Assembly (NCBI GenBank): GCA_964244885.1
Contig: CAXTKD010000007.1
Location: forward strand, 1-64,000
Length of the DNA: 64,000 nucleotides
Origin: CAXTKD01 sp964244885
GTDB lineage: Bacteria > Pseudomonadota > Alphaproteobacteria > Sphingomonadales > Sphingomonadaceae
Direction: 5' to 3'
Position 1 is the first letter of the stretch; every line of letters starts with the position of its first letter. The translations under genes and the position numbers were made by a program. Under the pieces are notes generated by a model. It made no database searches, was not told the DNA's origin, and saw only the letters and a program-made list of their open reading frames with translations. Positions 51,255 through 59,605 of the stretch are shown here, piece after piece.

Positions 51255-52363
51255 GCGAGAGTCTCCTTGGCCGCCGCCAGCGCGACGGGCGCGGTCGGCT
51301 GGAATGGAATGTCGATCGTCACCACCAGCCCCGCCGGATTGCCCGGCGACAGCTCGAAGCGATGATCGGGCCCGTAGGCCTGGGCGAGGCGGTCGCGGAT
51401 GTTCGCGAGCCCGACGCCCGGCGACGAGGTGGGTCTGGCGGGCGCATCCGTCAACCCGGGGCCGCTGTCGGCCACGGTGATCAGCAGCCGATCCCCGACG
51501 ACCCGTGCGTCCAGCGCGATCTCCGCCCCCTCCTCCTGCGGCGTCACGGCGTATTTGATGGCGTTCTCGACCAGCGGCTGGAGCAGCAGCGAGGGGAGGT
51601 GGCCCTGCTCGGCGGGGGGCGAGACGTCGACCCGGAAGCGCAGCCGCTCCTCGAAGCGCATGCGTTCGATATCGAGGTAGAGGCGCAAGGCCTCGACCTC
51701 CTGCGCCAGCGTGACGCTGCCCATCGGCTCGTTGACGAGGCTGTAGCGCAGGAAGCTGGCGAGGCGGCTCAGCATCGAATTGGCGCGCTCGGTCTGCTTC
51801 AGGAGGACGAGCGTCGAGATGCTGTTGAGGGTGTTGAACAGGAAGTGCGGGTTCAACTGGTAGCGCAGCATCGCGAGCTGCGAGGCGTTGGCTTGCGCCG
51901 CGACCTTGAGCATCCGTTCCGACTGCGCCGAGAGCAGGAGGTAGAAGTTGATCGAATAATAGAGCGCGGTCCAGGCGCCGAGGACCGAGCCGACGAGCAG
52001 GATGGCGCCGAAGAACTCGACTCCCTTGGGCCGCCAGCCGGGCTCGTAGAAGGTGGCGTGCGCCCAGACCTCGATCGTCGAGAACAGGGCGGAGGCGACG
52101 GCGACGATCAGCAGCGTCAGCGTCCAGACGAAGACCGGCCGCATGCGGATGATCCGGCGGTAGGCCGCACCCATCAGCAACGTCAGCGAGAAGCCGGTCG
52201 CGGTGACGATGATCGTCGGCACGATGAAGGTAAGACCCATCCGGTTGGCGAGGCCGCCAAGCGCGCGGAGCAGGAAATAGGCGGTCCAGCCGCCGCCCTG
52301 CATCACCCAGAAGGCGCGGTTCTTGTCCTCGAAGAAGGTCTGGTTGCGGAGGGTGGCGAGCAT
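51251..52363 (-). CDS. LytS-like sensor histidine kinase
   Basis: A 370-residue membrane kinase. Four hydrophobic segments (about 15-170) form the sensor. The His_kinase motif (PF06580) is LRYQLNPHFLFNTLNS, with the phospho-His in NPHFLFN, and the C-terminal ATPase has the N-box LVENAIKYAV and GLANIRDRL. Such 5TM/4TM kinases pair with LytTR regulators. The start at 52363 lacks a strong ribosome site. No target gene of the pair is evident in the window. Confidence 0.9.
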   Translation of the reverse strand: MLATLRNQTFFEDKNRAFWVMQGGGWTAYFLLRALGGLANRMGLTFIVPTIIVTATGFSLTLLMGAAYRRIIRMRPVFVWTLTLLIVAVASALFSTIEVWAHATFYEPGWRPKGVEFFGAILLVGSVLGAWTALYYSINFYLLLSAQSERMLKVAAQANASQLAMLRYQLNPHFLFNTLNSISTLVLLKQTERANSMLSRLASFLRYSLVNEPMGSVTLAQEVEALRLYLDIERMRFEERLRFRVDVSPPAEQGHLPSLLLQPLVENAIKYAVTPQEEGAEIALDARVVGDRLLITVADSGPGLTDAPARPTSSPGVGLANIRDRLAQAYGPDHRFELSPGNPAGLVVTIDIPFQPTAPVALAAAKETLA

Positions 52364-52401
52364 TGACGCGGTTGTAGCGGGGAAGGCGTTGCGCGGCAAA
52401 G

Positions 52402-52496
52402 AGGCCCCACCCCAACCCCTCCCCTGAAGGAGAGGGGCTTCAGGTCAGCGCGGGCGGAAAGCCCCTCTCCTTCAGGGGAGGGGTTTGGGGTGGGGC
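52402..52496. repeat. Family A long inverted repeat upstream of the kinase gene
   Basis: GGCCCCACCCCAACCCCTCC and its continuation to AGGGGCTT (52402-52439) is mirrored by 52457-52496. The whole is a 95-base near-perfect inverted repeat between the ferredoxin stop and the kinase start, both on the reverse strand. Confidence 0.85.
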
Positions 52497-52508
52497 CTGC
52501 GACCGGGC

Positions 52509-52826
52509 TCAGTCCTCGGGAGCGATCCGGACCTTGAGCCCGTCCAGCGCGTCGGTCATCGCGATCTGGCAGGACAGGCGCGAGTTGGGCGCGCGGTGGT
52601 CGGAGCTGTCGAGGAGGTCGTCCTCGTCGGCGCCGGGGCCGCCGACGGTGGCGGTCCAGTCCTCGTCGACCAGCACGTGGCAGGTGGCGCAGGAGCAGCA
52701 GCCGCCGCAAAGCGCCAGGAGCTCGTCGAAGCCGGCGTCGCGGATGACCTCCATCACCGACAGGCCGGCTTCGGCCTCGACGGTCTTTTCGTCGCCGGCG
52801 CGGTTGACGACGATGAGCTTGGGCAT
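52509..52826 (-). CDS. 2Fe-2S ferredoxin (adrenodoxin type)
   Basis: A 105-residue electron carrier. The cluster ligands C40, C46, C49 and C86 follow the pattern C-x5-C-x2-C-x36-C of adrenodoxin/putidaredoxin-like proteins. Extra cysteines C43 and C44 sit inside the loop. Partner oxidoreductase unknown; such ferredoxins serve cytochromes P450, Rieske oxygenases or Fe-S assembly. The frame continues upstream, but ATG 52826 begins at the conserved MPKLIVVNRAG. Divergent from the AlkA gene, 53 bases apart. Confidence 0.93.
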   Translation of the reverse strand: MPKLIVVNRAGDEKTVEAEAGLSVMEVIRDAGFDELLALCGGCCSCATCHVLVDEDWTATVGGPGADEDDLLDSSDHRAPNSRLSCQIAMTDALDGLKVRIAPED

Positions 52827-52879
52827 GCTTGGTGTCTCCGTTGAACGACGCCTCAATAGCGGGCGGGGGGAGCAGATCA

Positions 52880-53500
52880 ATGGGATTGAGCGCCGAAAGG
52901 CTGAAGCACGGCATCGACTCGCTGGCGGCGATCGAGCCCAGGATGGCGGCGGCGCTGGCGCGCGTCGGCTATCCCGAGCCGCGAATCCGCCAGCCGGGAT
53001 ATGGCACCCTGCTCCGCACGATCGTCGGCCAGCAGGTGTCGGTGAAGGCGGCGGCGAGCGTGTTCGCCAAGCTGGAGGCGGCGGCGGGCGACGCCGAGGA
53101 CCCGCGCGCCGTGCTGGCATTGGACGCCGAGACGATGCGGGCATGCGGGATGTCCCGCCAGAAGGCGAGCTATGCGCGGAGCCTCGCCGAGCTGACGGCG
53201 AGCGGGGCGCTCAGGCTCGACGCGCTGCCCGAGGACGACGAGGCGGCGATCGCCGAGCTGGTCAAGGTCAAGGGCATCGGGCGCTGGTCGGCGGAGATCT
53301 ATTTGCTGTTCGCCGAGGGGCGGGGGGATGTGTGGCCGGCGGGGGATCTGGCGGTGCAGATCGAGCTCGGGCGGGTGATGGGGCTTGAGGGAAAGCCGAG
53401 CGAGGCGGTGACTCGGGAGATCGCCGAGGGGTGGCGGCCGCATCGGGGGGCGGCGGCCGTGTTCCTGTGGCACCATTATGGGACGCCGATGGTGGTTTGA
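52880..53500 (+). CDS. DNA-3-methyladenine glycosylase, AlkA type
   Basis: A 206-residue HhH-GPD base-excision glycosylase that removes alkylated purines. TIVGQQVSVKAAA opens the fold, the HhH is LVKVKGIGRWSAEI (129-140), and the catalytic acid is D156 in WPAGDLAVQ. It lacks the AlkA N-terminal domain, like short alphaproteobacterial forms. ATG 52880 has GGGGGAG seven bases upstream. Followed by a hairpin with a T-run. Confidence 0.92.
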   Translation: MGLSAERLKHGIDSLAAIEPRMAAALARVGYPEPRIRQPGYGTLLRTIVGQQVSVKAAASVFAKLEAAAGDAEDPRAVLALDAETMRACGMSRQKASYARSLAELTASGALRLDALPEDDEAAIAELVKVKGIGRWSAEIYLLFAEGRGDVWPAGDLAVQIELGRVMGLEGKPSEAVTREIAEGWRPHRGAAAVFLWHHYGTPMVV

Positions 53501-53519
53501 ATCGGGCGGAGAGGCTGCT

Positions 53520-53609
53520 CCCCACCCCAACCCCTCCCCTGAAGGAGAGGGGCTTTTTGCATCGTGCGGACCATAGCCCCTCTCCTTCAGGGGAGGGGTT
53601 GGGGTGGGG
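53520..53609. repeat. Family A long inverted repeat, also a likely terminator
   Basis: CCCCACCCCAACCCCTCCCC... at 53520-53557 is mirrored by 53575-53609. It lies between convergent alkA and pdeM. Confidence 0.85.
53531..53557 (+). terminator. Terminator-like hairpin after the AlkA gene
   Basis: CCCCTCCCCTGAAGGAGAGG followed by GGCTTTTT. The stem-loop and T-run have the form of an intrinsic terminator; it is part of the palindromic repeat. Confidence 0.55.
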
Positions 53610-53627
53610 ACTGAGCCGGGCAGTCGC

Positions 53628-54311
53628 TCAGGCGGCGACCGGGAAGCGGAGCAGCTTTTCCGCCGTCGGGACCAGCGCGGTGGCGGGGCGGCCGACGGCG
53701 CGGAGGATGGCGGGGTCCGCCGCGTCGAGCCCGCCGGTGAGGGCGCCGAAGGCGGGGAGGATGAGCTTCGTGTCCGTCGCGACGAAGCAGCGGCGGCTGA
53801 TCAGGCGGTCGCGGACGACGATTCGGAACTTCGGGTGGAAGTGGCCGGAGAGCTCGGGGCGGGGCTCGGCGGGGTCGGCCTCGTGGCGGAGGAGGAGCCC
53901 GTCGACTTCGGCTTCGGCGAGGACCCGGCCGGCGATGCCGCCGTCGCAGAAGGCGGCCTCCAGGCCGGGGTCGTGGTTGCCGGTGATCCACGTCCAGTCG
54001 AGGCGCGAGGTCAGCGCCGAGAGCGCTCGGCAGGCGTCGGCGGACAGGCGCTCGACTCCGGCCGAATCGTGGAAGCTGTCGCCGAGGCACCAGAGCTCGC
54101 GGACGTCGTGCTTGCCCACGATCTCGGTCAGGCAGCGCAGCGTCTCGATGCTGTCGTAGGGCGGCAGGAACTGGCCCGCCTTGGCGAACCAGCTCGCCTT
54201 TTCGAAGTGCAGGTCGGCGACGAGCAGCGCGCGGCGCGCCGGCCAGAGCAGCGCGCCCTCGGCCAGGGGGACGAGCTCGTGACCGGCGAACGAAATGGCA
54301 ACACGCGACAT
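53628..54311 (-). CDS. pdeM: Ligase-associated DNA damage response endonuclease PdeM
   Basis: A 227-residue calcineurin-like metallophosphoesterase. Metal ligands: VADLHFEK, LGDSFHD, TGNHDPG and SGHFHPK. PdeM is the nuclease/phosphodiesterase member of the set with an Lhr-type helicase, an MBL-fold exonuclease and an ATP-dependent ligase. Here it is separated from the helicase by about 5.6 kb of accessory genes, and the ligase is not in the window. Starts at ATG 54311. Confidence 0.9.
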   Translation of the reverse strand: MSRVAISFAGHELVPLAEGALLWPARRALLVADLHFEKASWFAKAGQFLPPYDSIETLRCLTEIVGKHDVRELWCLGDSFHDSAGVERLSADACRALSALTSRLDWTWITGNHDPGLEAAFCDGGIAGRVLAEAEVDGLLLRHEADPAEPRPELSGHFHPKFRIVVRDRLISRRCFVATDTKLILPAFGALTGGLDAADPAILRAVGRPATALVPTAEKLLRFPVAA

Positions 54312-54354
54312 CGGGGCGCCTTAGCCGGGCGGCGGGGCGGCGGCAAGCGCGCGG

Positions 54355-54400
54355 AAGTGGACGCCAAGTGGACGCCAGATTGGCGCGTCGGCGTCCACTT
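54355..54400. repeat. Short tandem and inverted repeat AAGTGGACGCC
   Basis: AAGTGGACGCC stands twice in tandem (54355-54365 and 54366-54376), with an inverted copy, GGCGTCCACTT, at 54390-54400. The second and the inverted copies can form an 11-bp stem around a 13-base loop. It lies at the end of the hypothetical gene and upstream of pdeM. Confidence 0.8.
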
Positions 54401-55217
54401 AGCGCGGCGACCAGGCGTCAGCGAGCACGACATTGCCGTCTTCTCTCAAAACCGGACCCTCTTCCGTCGGCACGATACGAGGGGAGCGGGCGTTTCCGTC
54501 GGCATCGGCGACTTCGTCATCGTCGCCGCCATAATCCTCGAACGCCGCGCGGCCTTCGGGCGTCAGGAGGTCGTCGAAGCTTTCTCCGGCGGCCCAACGC
54601 CGTTCGAACTCGGCCGCCTCTTCGGCATCTTCGGGCGATACGGCGTAACCGCGATCGAGAATCGCCATGAGTTCTTCGTCGCTCGCCTCGGCGAACGGGC
54701 TGCGCGGCGCCGGCCGAGGCGGGAGAACGCCAGCGCCAGCGGGGGCGGCGTCAAGGGCGGCGAGCGCAACGCCAAATTCATCGTCGCGCGACGGCGGATC
54801 GAAGCGCTTCGAAGTGTTGCCGGAGAAGCCGAACTGCGTGACCCCCCGATCCGGCCGGCTATGGTCGAGAAGGAACATGAGAAGGCGATCGTTGTGGACG
54901 ATCTTGCGCGCGATCATGTTGCCGTCCGAATCGAAGGTGCGCTGCTCGAGGCCGTTCCGAATGCGGTCCATCGCGATCTCGTGAAGCCGGGTGTAGGCGA
55001 GGCCCAGCGCCGCGTCCCATGCCGCGCGGAAGGCGTGCGCGTCCTCGCGGGCGCGCAGGCGGTACAGGCCCGATACGGCACGGTTCACCGAGGCGGCGGC
55101 CTGCCGGACGCAGCCGGACTGCGCGAGCGACTCGATGAAGGCCTGCTGGGTTTCGGGGGTCCAGCCGTCGGCGCGGAGGCGGAGGGCTGGGGCGGCGGTT
55201 TCGGGATGTGTTTCCAT
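54399..55217 (-). CDS. Hypothetical protein with an N-terminal HTH-like segment
   Basis: A 272-residue soluble protein of unknown role. WTPETQQAFIESLAQSGCVR followed by QAAASVNRAVSGLYRLRARE looks like the helix-turn-helix used by some terminase small subunits and other DNA-binding proteins. The middle (DRIRNGLEQRTFDSDGNMIA) and the acidic C-terminal region (about 180-270) are unrecognised. No phage genes surround it. ATG 55217 is very near AT-rich promoter-like DNA. It ends in the AAGTGGACGCC repeat. Confidence 0.65.
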   Translation of the reverse strand: METHPETAAPALRLRADGWTPETQQAFIESLAQSGCVRQAAASVNRAVSGLYRLRAREDAHAFRAAWDAALGLAYTRLHEIAMDRIRNGLEQRTFDSDGNMIARKIVHNDRLLMFLLDHSRPDRGVTQFGFSGNTSKRFDPPSRDDEFGVALAALDAAPAGAGVLPPRPAPRSPFAEASDEELMAILDRGYAVSPEDAEEAAEFERRWAAGESFDDLLTPEGRAAFEDYGGDDDEVADADGNARSPRIVPTEEGPVLREDGNVVLADAWSPR

Positions 55218-55253
55218 TTATAAGTATGGACCATATAGAGTCCTACATGTCAA
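55211..55253. promoter_or_regulatory. Divergent AT-rich promoter region with an imperfect palindrome
   Basis: On the plus strand TTTCCA (55211-55216), 17 bases, TATAGA (55234-55239) could drive the SRPBCC gene. On the reverse strand TTGACA (55253-55248) points to the hypothetical gene, with CATACT 19 bases on. GGACCATATAGAGTCC (55228-55243) matches its reverse complement at 12 of 16 bases and could be an operator for an ArsR-like regulator, which is not adjacent. Confidence 0.4.
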
Positions 55254-55295
55254 GCAAATTGTGCCGATATGGTTCGTGACAAGAGAGGATGAGAC

Positions 55296-55790
55296 ATGCC
55301 TATCCCATGCAAGACCTTCGAGACGACGCGCACCTTCAACGCGCCGCGCCAGCGGGTGTGGGACGCCTGGACCCGGCCCGAGCAGTACAGCCGGTGGTTC
55401 GGCCCCAAGGGATCGAGCAGCGAGATCAAGACCTTCGACATGCGGCCGGGCGGCATGCTGCATTCGGTGATGACGAGCGCCGAGGGGCAGGAGATGTGGG
55501 CGCGGTTCGACTATCGCGAGGTGACGCCGCCCGAGACGCTGGTGTGGGTGCACGGCTTCTCCGACCCCGAGGCGGGGCGGACGCGCGCGCCCTTCCCCGG
55601 CGAGTGGCCGATGGAGATGCTGACGACCGTGACCTTCGCGGACGAGGGCGAGACAACCAAGGTGACGCTGACGTGGGACCCGATCGATCCGACGGCGGCG
55701 GAGTGCGAGACCTTCGAGGCGGCGATCCGCGGGATGCACGGCGGCTGGGGCGGGAGCTTCGAGCGGCTGGATGCGGTGCTGGCGGAGTGA
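55296..55790 (+). CDS. SRPBCC (AHSA1-like) domain protein
   Basis: A 164-residue START/AHA1-type helix-grip protein: ETTRTFNAPRQRVWDAWTRP at the start, FGPKGSSSEIKTFDMRPGG, TLVWVHGFSDPEAG and a C-terminal HGGWGGSFERLDAVLAE. Such proteins bind hydrophobic ligands. In many genomes they follow an ArsR regulator; here none is present, but a promoter with a near-palindrome stands upstream. The start ATG at 55296 follows GAGAGGATGAG. Confidence 0.9.
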   Translation: MPIPCKTFETTRTFNAPRQRVWDAWTRPEQYSRWFGPKGSSSEIKTFDMRPGGMLHSVMTSAEGQEMWARFDYREVTPPETLVWVHGFSDPEAGRTRAPFPGEWPMEMLTTVTFADEGETTKVTLTWDPIDPTAAECETFEAAIRGMHGGWGGSFERLDAVLAE

Positions 55791-55797
55791 GGGGTTC

Positions 55798-55898
55798 GCC
55801 CCTCCCCTTCAGGGGAGGGGATGGGGGTGGGGACTATCCGCGTGCTCTGAGCTCCACGCCAACGCCCCCACCCCTGCCCCTCCCCTGAAGGGGAGGGG
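55798..55898. repeat. Family A palindromic repeat pair
   Basis: GCCCCTCCCCTTCAGGGGAG plus GGG (55798-55820) and the inverted GCCCCTCCCCTGAAGGGGAG plus GGG (55876-55898) flank a 55-base spacer in the gap between the SRPBCC gene and the PPC-like gene. Confidence 0.8.
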
Positions 55899-55975
55899 TG
55901 AGCAGTCACGGCGCTTGCAACACGGCGGCTTGAAATGGCACGATAATCGCCGGGTGGCGCAGGCCGGGGGGCGTT

Positions 55976-57750
55976 ATGAAGGCGATGGCTTTGGCCGCGA
56001 TGGCGGTGTGGCTGGCGGGGGCCGGCGCGGCGCGGGGGGCCGAAGGGCCGCGCGAGATCGAGATCGGCAAGGGGGTCGACGGGCGGCTCGCGGGCGGCGG
56101 GCTCGATTGCTATCAGGTCGACGCGCCCAAGGGAAAGCTCGCGGTCAGCATCAAGGACGCGGCGTTCACGCCGGTCGTCCAGCTGCTGCGCGGCGTGCGC
56201 TGCGACGCCGAGGTGCGCAATATGAGGCGGAGGGCGCGACCGGCAGGGCCGAGCTGCCGTTCACCAGCGTCGGCGGGCGCTACCTGGTGGTCGTGCGCGG
56301 CAAGGGCGCGGGAGCCGGCGGCTATCACCTGAGCGTCGACGGCGCCGTGCCGCCCGCGCCCGTCGTGACGGCGGCGCTGGACCCCGCGCTGGCGGCGGCG
56401 GCGGAAGGCCTGTCGCCCGAGGCGCGCGCGGCGCTCGAGGCGTCGGCGCCGGTGGCGGAGGCGCCGCCCGAGCCGCCGGTCGATCCCAAGGTGGCGCTGA
56501 TGCGAAAGCAGCTCGCGGCGTACAAGGTCGAGCAGGCGGCGGAGGCCGCGCGGCGCGCCGAGGAGGCGCGGCAGGCCGAGATTCGCCGCCAGGAGGAGGA
56601 AGAGGAGCGCGAGCGCCGGCAGGAGCAGGCGCGGATCGCCCGGCAGGAGGAGGAGGCCAACCGGCAGCAGATGTTCAACACCTTCATCCAGGGCGTTCAG
56701 ATGGTCACGCAGAGCTATGTCGAGGCCAAGACCGAGCGGCGGGAGCAGCAGGCGCGATTGAACGAGCTCGCCGCGGCGCGCGACCGCGCCAACGCCGAGA
56801 AGGCGGCGGCGGCGCAGCGCGCGCAGCAGGAGCAGGTCAACGCCCAGCGCGCGGCGCAGAACGCCCAGCTGGCGCGCCAGCTCGCCGAGGCCAACGCGAC
56901 CCGCGACCGGATGATCGCGCAGAGCAACGACCCGGCGGAGAAGGCGCGGCTGCGCGCGGTCAACCAGCAGGTGGTGGAGATCGCGCGCCGGCGCGGGCTC
57001 GACGGCGAACTGCGCCAGCAACAGCAGGCGCTGGGCGGAGGCCAGTCGGCGCAATCCAGCGCCGCGGGCGGGCAGGACGCGGCGGCGGACGCCCGGCGCG
57101 CGCAGGAGGAGCAGGCGAAGGCGAAGGAAGCCGAGCGCGCACGGCTCGAGGCGGCGGCGCTGAAGCGGCAGGACGACATGCGCCGCCAGCAGGAAGCGGC
57201 GGCGAAGCAGCAGGAGGAGGCGCGCAAGGCGCAGGAGCTGGCGGCGAAGCGGCAGGCCGAGGCGCAGGCGAACGCCCGCAAGCAGGCGTGGCTGGCCGAC
57301 CGCGCCTCGGGCGGATTCTCGACCGTCGGGCTCGGCGCGGTCGACAAGGGCGCGACTCCGCCGGGACAGGGCGAGATGACGCACCAGATCGGCCATATCG
57401 GCCAGTGCGCGGCGACGAGCATCACCGTGCGCTATCGCCTCGGCGCGCTGATGGGCGAGCCGGTGGTCGCGGGATCCTGGTCGTTCCAGGGCGAGGACGG
57501 CTGCTCGCCACCGCACAACACCGTTGTGTGGCTGAAGCTGTCGAACGGCGCGGCCTATGGCTGGGTCAGGCTCGACCCCGGCGTGCCGACCGCCAACCGC
57601 GGCTTCGGCTACAACAGCCCGGGCAGCCCGAACTGGGGCCAGCTGGTCTGCGGCTTCAACGGCAGCGGCCCCGCCGGCTGCATGAGCGACGCGCAGGCCC
57701 GCGCGATGTGGGCCAACGGGCAGGTCGTGAACTTCGAGGTGGGGTGGTAG
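55976..57750 (+). pseudogene. Secreted PPC-like / coiled-coil protein, single frameshift near 56219
   Basis: Two frames together describe one secreted protein of about 591 residues. The start is ATG 55976 with a signal peptide (AWLAGAGAARGAE); the first frame covers DCYQVDAPKGKLAVSIKD and CDAEVRN, then breaks. The second frame resumes at 56221 with YEAEGATGRAELPF and runs to 57750. One base missing at 56219-56221 explains it. Domains: a PPC-like beta domain (about 25-125), a long Ala/Glu/Gln/Arg coiled coil (about 180-460) and a C-terminal domain with four Cys (GEDGCSPPHNTV, LVCGFNGSGPAGC). Sequencing error or a true mutation cannot be decided. Function unknown. Confidence 0.75.
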
Positions 57751-57756
57751 TTCTTC

Positions 57757-57860
57757 GCCCCTCCCCTTCAGGGGAGGGGACGGGGGTGGGGCCCAAGGCC
57801 CGGCTCTGAGCTGACGGAGGGGCCCCACCCCAACCCCTCCCCTGAAGGAGAGGGGCTTTT
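57757..57860. repeat. Family A palindromic repeat pair with terminator-like right arm
   Basis: GCCCCTCCCCTTCAGGGGAG plus GGG at 57757-57779, and CCCCTCCCCTGAAGGAGAGG plus GGCTTTT near 57834-57860. It lies between convergent genes (the PPC-like and the FGE-like genes). Confidence 0.8.
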
Positions 57861-57866
57861 GTTGCC

Positions 57867-59150
57867 TTAAAGCGCCCGGGCGACGCGGAAGCCGACTTCG
57901 GGGGTGGCGGTTTCGACCGGATAGGCGCCGCGGGTCGCGGAGCGGACGTATTTCGGCTCGCTGGCGTAGGAGCCGCCTCGGATGACCCGGCTCGGGCAAT
58001 CGGGGGTGACCGAGGCGCCGCCGTCGGCGGGGACGCCGAAATAGCCGATCTCGTAGCAGTCGAGCACCCATTCCCAGACGTTGCCGTGGACGTCGCTCAA
58101 CCCGAAGGCGTTGGCCGGGAAGCCGCCGCCGGGGACGGTCTGCTTGAAGGTGTTCAGGATGTTGGCGTCGTCCGACGAGATGCCCGAGCCGGTGTTCCAC
58201 GGCGTCTTGCTGCCGGCGCGCGCGGCATATTCCCATTCCGATTCGGAGGGCAGGAAATAGCGCTCGCCGGTCTTCTTGCTCAGCCAGACGACATAGGCGC
58301 GGGCATCGTTGAAGCTGACGTTGATCACCGGGCGCTTGCCGCGGCCCCAGCCGCCGTCCTTCGCCGCGACGCAGGCGCCGGCCGCCACGCAGGCGTCCCA
58401 CTGGTCGAAGGTCACCTCCAGCTGGCCGATCGCGAAGGGACGCGCGAAGGTGACTCGGTGCGCCGGGCCCTCGTTGGCGTTCCTGTCTTCCTCCGCCGCG
58501 GTCGAGCCCATGGTGAAGGCGCCGGCGGGGACGACGACGAGCGACGGGCAGTCGGCGCAGTCCTTGATGATGTCGCCGGTCTTGCGCTCGGGCGCGCCCT
58601 CGCGCTCGCTGGCGGTCGAGGCGGTCTCCTTGCCGAACGCGCGGGCGATGGCGATGTCGTCGGTGCTGGCGGCGAGGCCCGTCTTGACCGCGCCGGCGCC
58701 CGCGACCTGGGTGGCGGTGATCTTGAACATGCCGAAGTCCGACGCCTTGGGCGCGTAGACGAAGATCGAATAGGTGCCGCCGCCCGAGGCGAAGGTGGCG
58801 TAGGCGCCCGAATAGTCGCCGCCGACGAGCTTCGGCTCATATGCGTTCTTGCGGTCCGCATTCACCTGCTTGCCGTTGCAGGCGCCGCCCGGGAAGATCG
58901 CGGGCTGGAGATACTGGCCGTCGTATTTCTTCTGGGTGACGTGGATCGTCCACTTGCTGCCGCGCTCGGTGTCGAGCTGGAAGCAGCGGTAGAAATTGTC
59001 GCCGACCGACGGCGCGCGGTGGAGCGAGCTCTGGACCTCGACGCCCGAGGCGAGCTGCGTGGTGGTGCCCACCGCCTCGTCGTCGTCGGCGGCGATCGCC
59101 GCGCCGCCGAACGCCAGAGCCGCAAAAGCCAGTATCGCCGCTATCCGCAC
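57867..59150 (-). CDS. Exported protein with PPC-like and formylglycine-generating-enzyme-type (SUMF1) domains
   Basis: A 427-residue exported protein, signal about 1-20. Residues about 25-145 form a beta-rich PPC-like domain similar in plan to that of the opposing gene (NFYRCFQLDTERG). Residues about 200-427 are an FGE-sulfatase domain: VVPAGAFTMGS, RVTFARPFAIGQLEVTFDQW, RPVINVSFNDARAYVVWLS, RYFLPSESEWEYAARAG, GLSDVHGNVWEWVLDC and RVIRGGSYASEP. Formylglycine synthesis needs two active-site Cys; their positions here are uncertain, so a binding or oxidase role is equally open. The GTG start at 59150 has GGGGGA four bases upstream. Confidence 0.88.
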   Translation of the reverse strand: MRIAAILAFAALAFGGAAIAADDDEAVGTTTQLASGVEVQSSLHRAPSVGDNFYRCFQLDTERGSKWTIHVTQKKYDGQYLQPAIFPGGACNGKQVNADRKNAYEPKLVGGDYSGAYATFASGGGTYSIFVYAPKASDFGMFKITATQVAGAGAVKTGLAASTDDIAIARAFGKETASTASEREGAPERKTGDIIKDCADCPSLVVVPAGAFTMGSTAAEEDRNANEGPAHRVTFARPFAIGQLEVTFDQWDACVAAGACVAAKDGGWGRGKRPVINVSFNDARAYVVWLSKKTGERYFLPSESEWEYAARAGSKTPWNTGSGISSDDANILNTFKQTVPGGGFPANAFGLSDVHGNVWEWVLDCYEIGYFGVPADGGASVTPDCPSRVIRGGSYASEPKYVRSATRGAYPVETATPEVGFRVARAL

Positions 59151-59296
59151 GCCATCCCCCGTCCATGCCCGCGCCGCCCAGGTGCGACACGCCGCCGCAT
59201 GCTACCGCGTCGCGCCGCGTTTTCAATCGGTTGATGATGGGAGGTGGCGATAGCGATAAGCGGTGTGAGGCGGCGGATTATGGCACGTCAATTCTC

Positions 59297-59325
59297 TTGC
59301 GCGCGCGTTTTTTTGGCGTTACACA
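59297..59325 (+). promoter_or_regulatory. Possible promoter of brnTA
   Basis: TTGCGC (59297-59302), a 17-base spacer and TACACA (59320-59325) precede the brnT GTG by seven bases. BrnA-type antitoxins repress their own operon, so the operator should lie here. Confidence 0.35.
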
Positions 59326-59332
59326 AATCGCG

Positions 59333-59605
59333 GTGACGATCGACTTCGATCCTGGGAAGCGGGCTTCGAACCTCTCGAAGCACGGGCTCGATCTCGCGGA
59401 TGCCGAAGCGGTTTTCGCCGGCGCGGCGTTCACGCGGCCCGACGATCGTCGCAACTATGGCGAACAGCGTTTCGTCACGGTTGGATATTTGAACGGCCGG
59501 ATGGTCGTCATCGCGTGGACGCCTCGCGACGGTTGCCAGCGCGTAATCAATATGAGGAAGGCCAATGAGCGAGAACAAGCCTTTTACCGTCGATTCGTCG
59601 TCTGA
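59333..59605 (+). CDS. brnT: BrnT-family toxin
   Basis: A 90-residue RelE-fold ribonuclease-type toxin: FDPGKRASNLSKHGLDLADA then AVFAGAAFTRPDDRRN, and the C-terminal RVINMRKANEREQAFY. BrnT toxins inhibit translation by cutting RNA. Starts at GTG 59333 with no strong ribosome site. It overlaps brnA by 41 bases, coupling the two. Confidence 0.92.
   Translation: MTIDFDPGKRASNLSKHGLDLADAEAVFAGAAFTRPDDRRNYGEQRFVTVGYLNGRMVVIAWTPRDGCQRVINMRKANEREQAFYRRFVV

Noticed and set aside
54399..55217. Prophage terminase small subunit
   Set aside because: Only the short HTH-like N-terminus suggests it; there are no other phage genes nearby.
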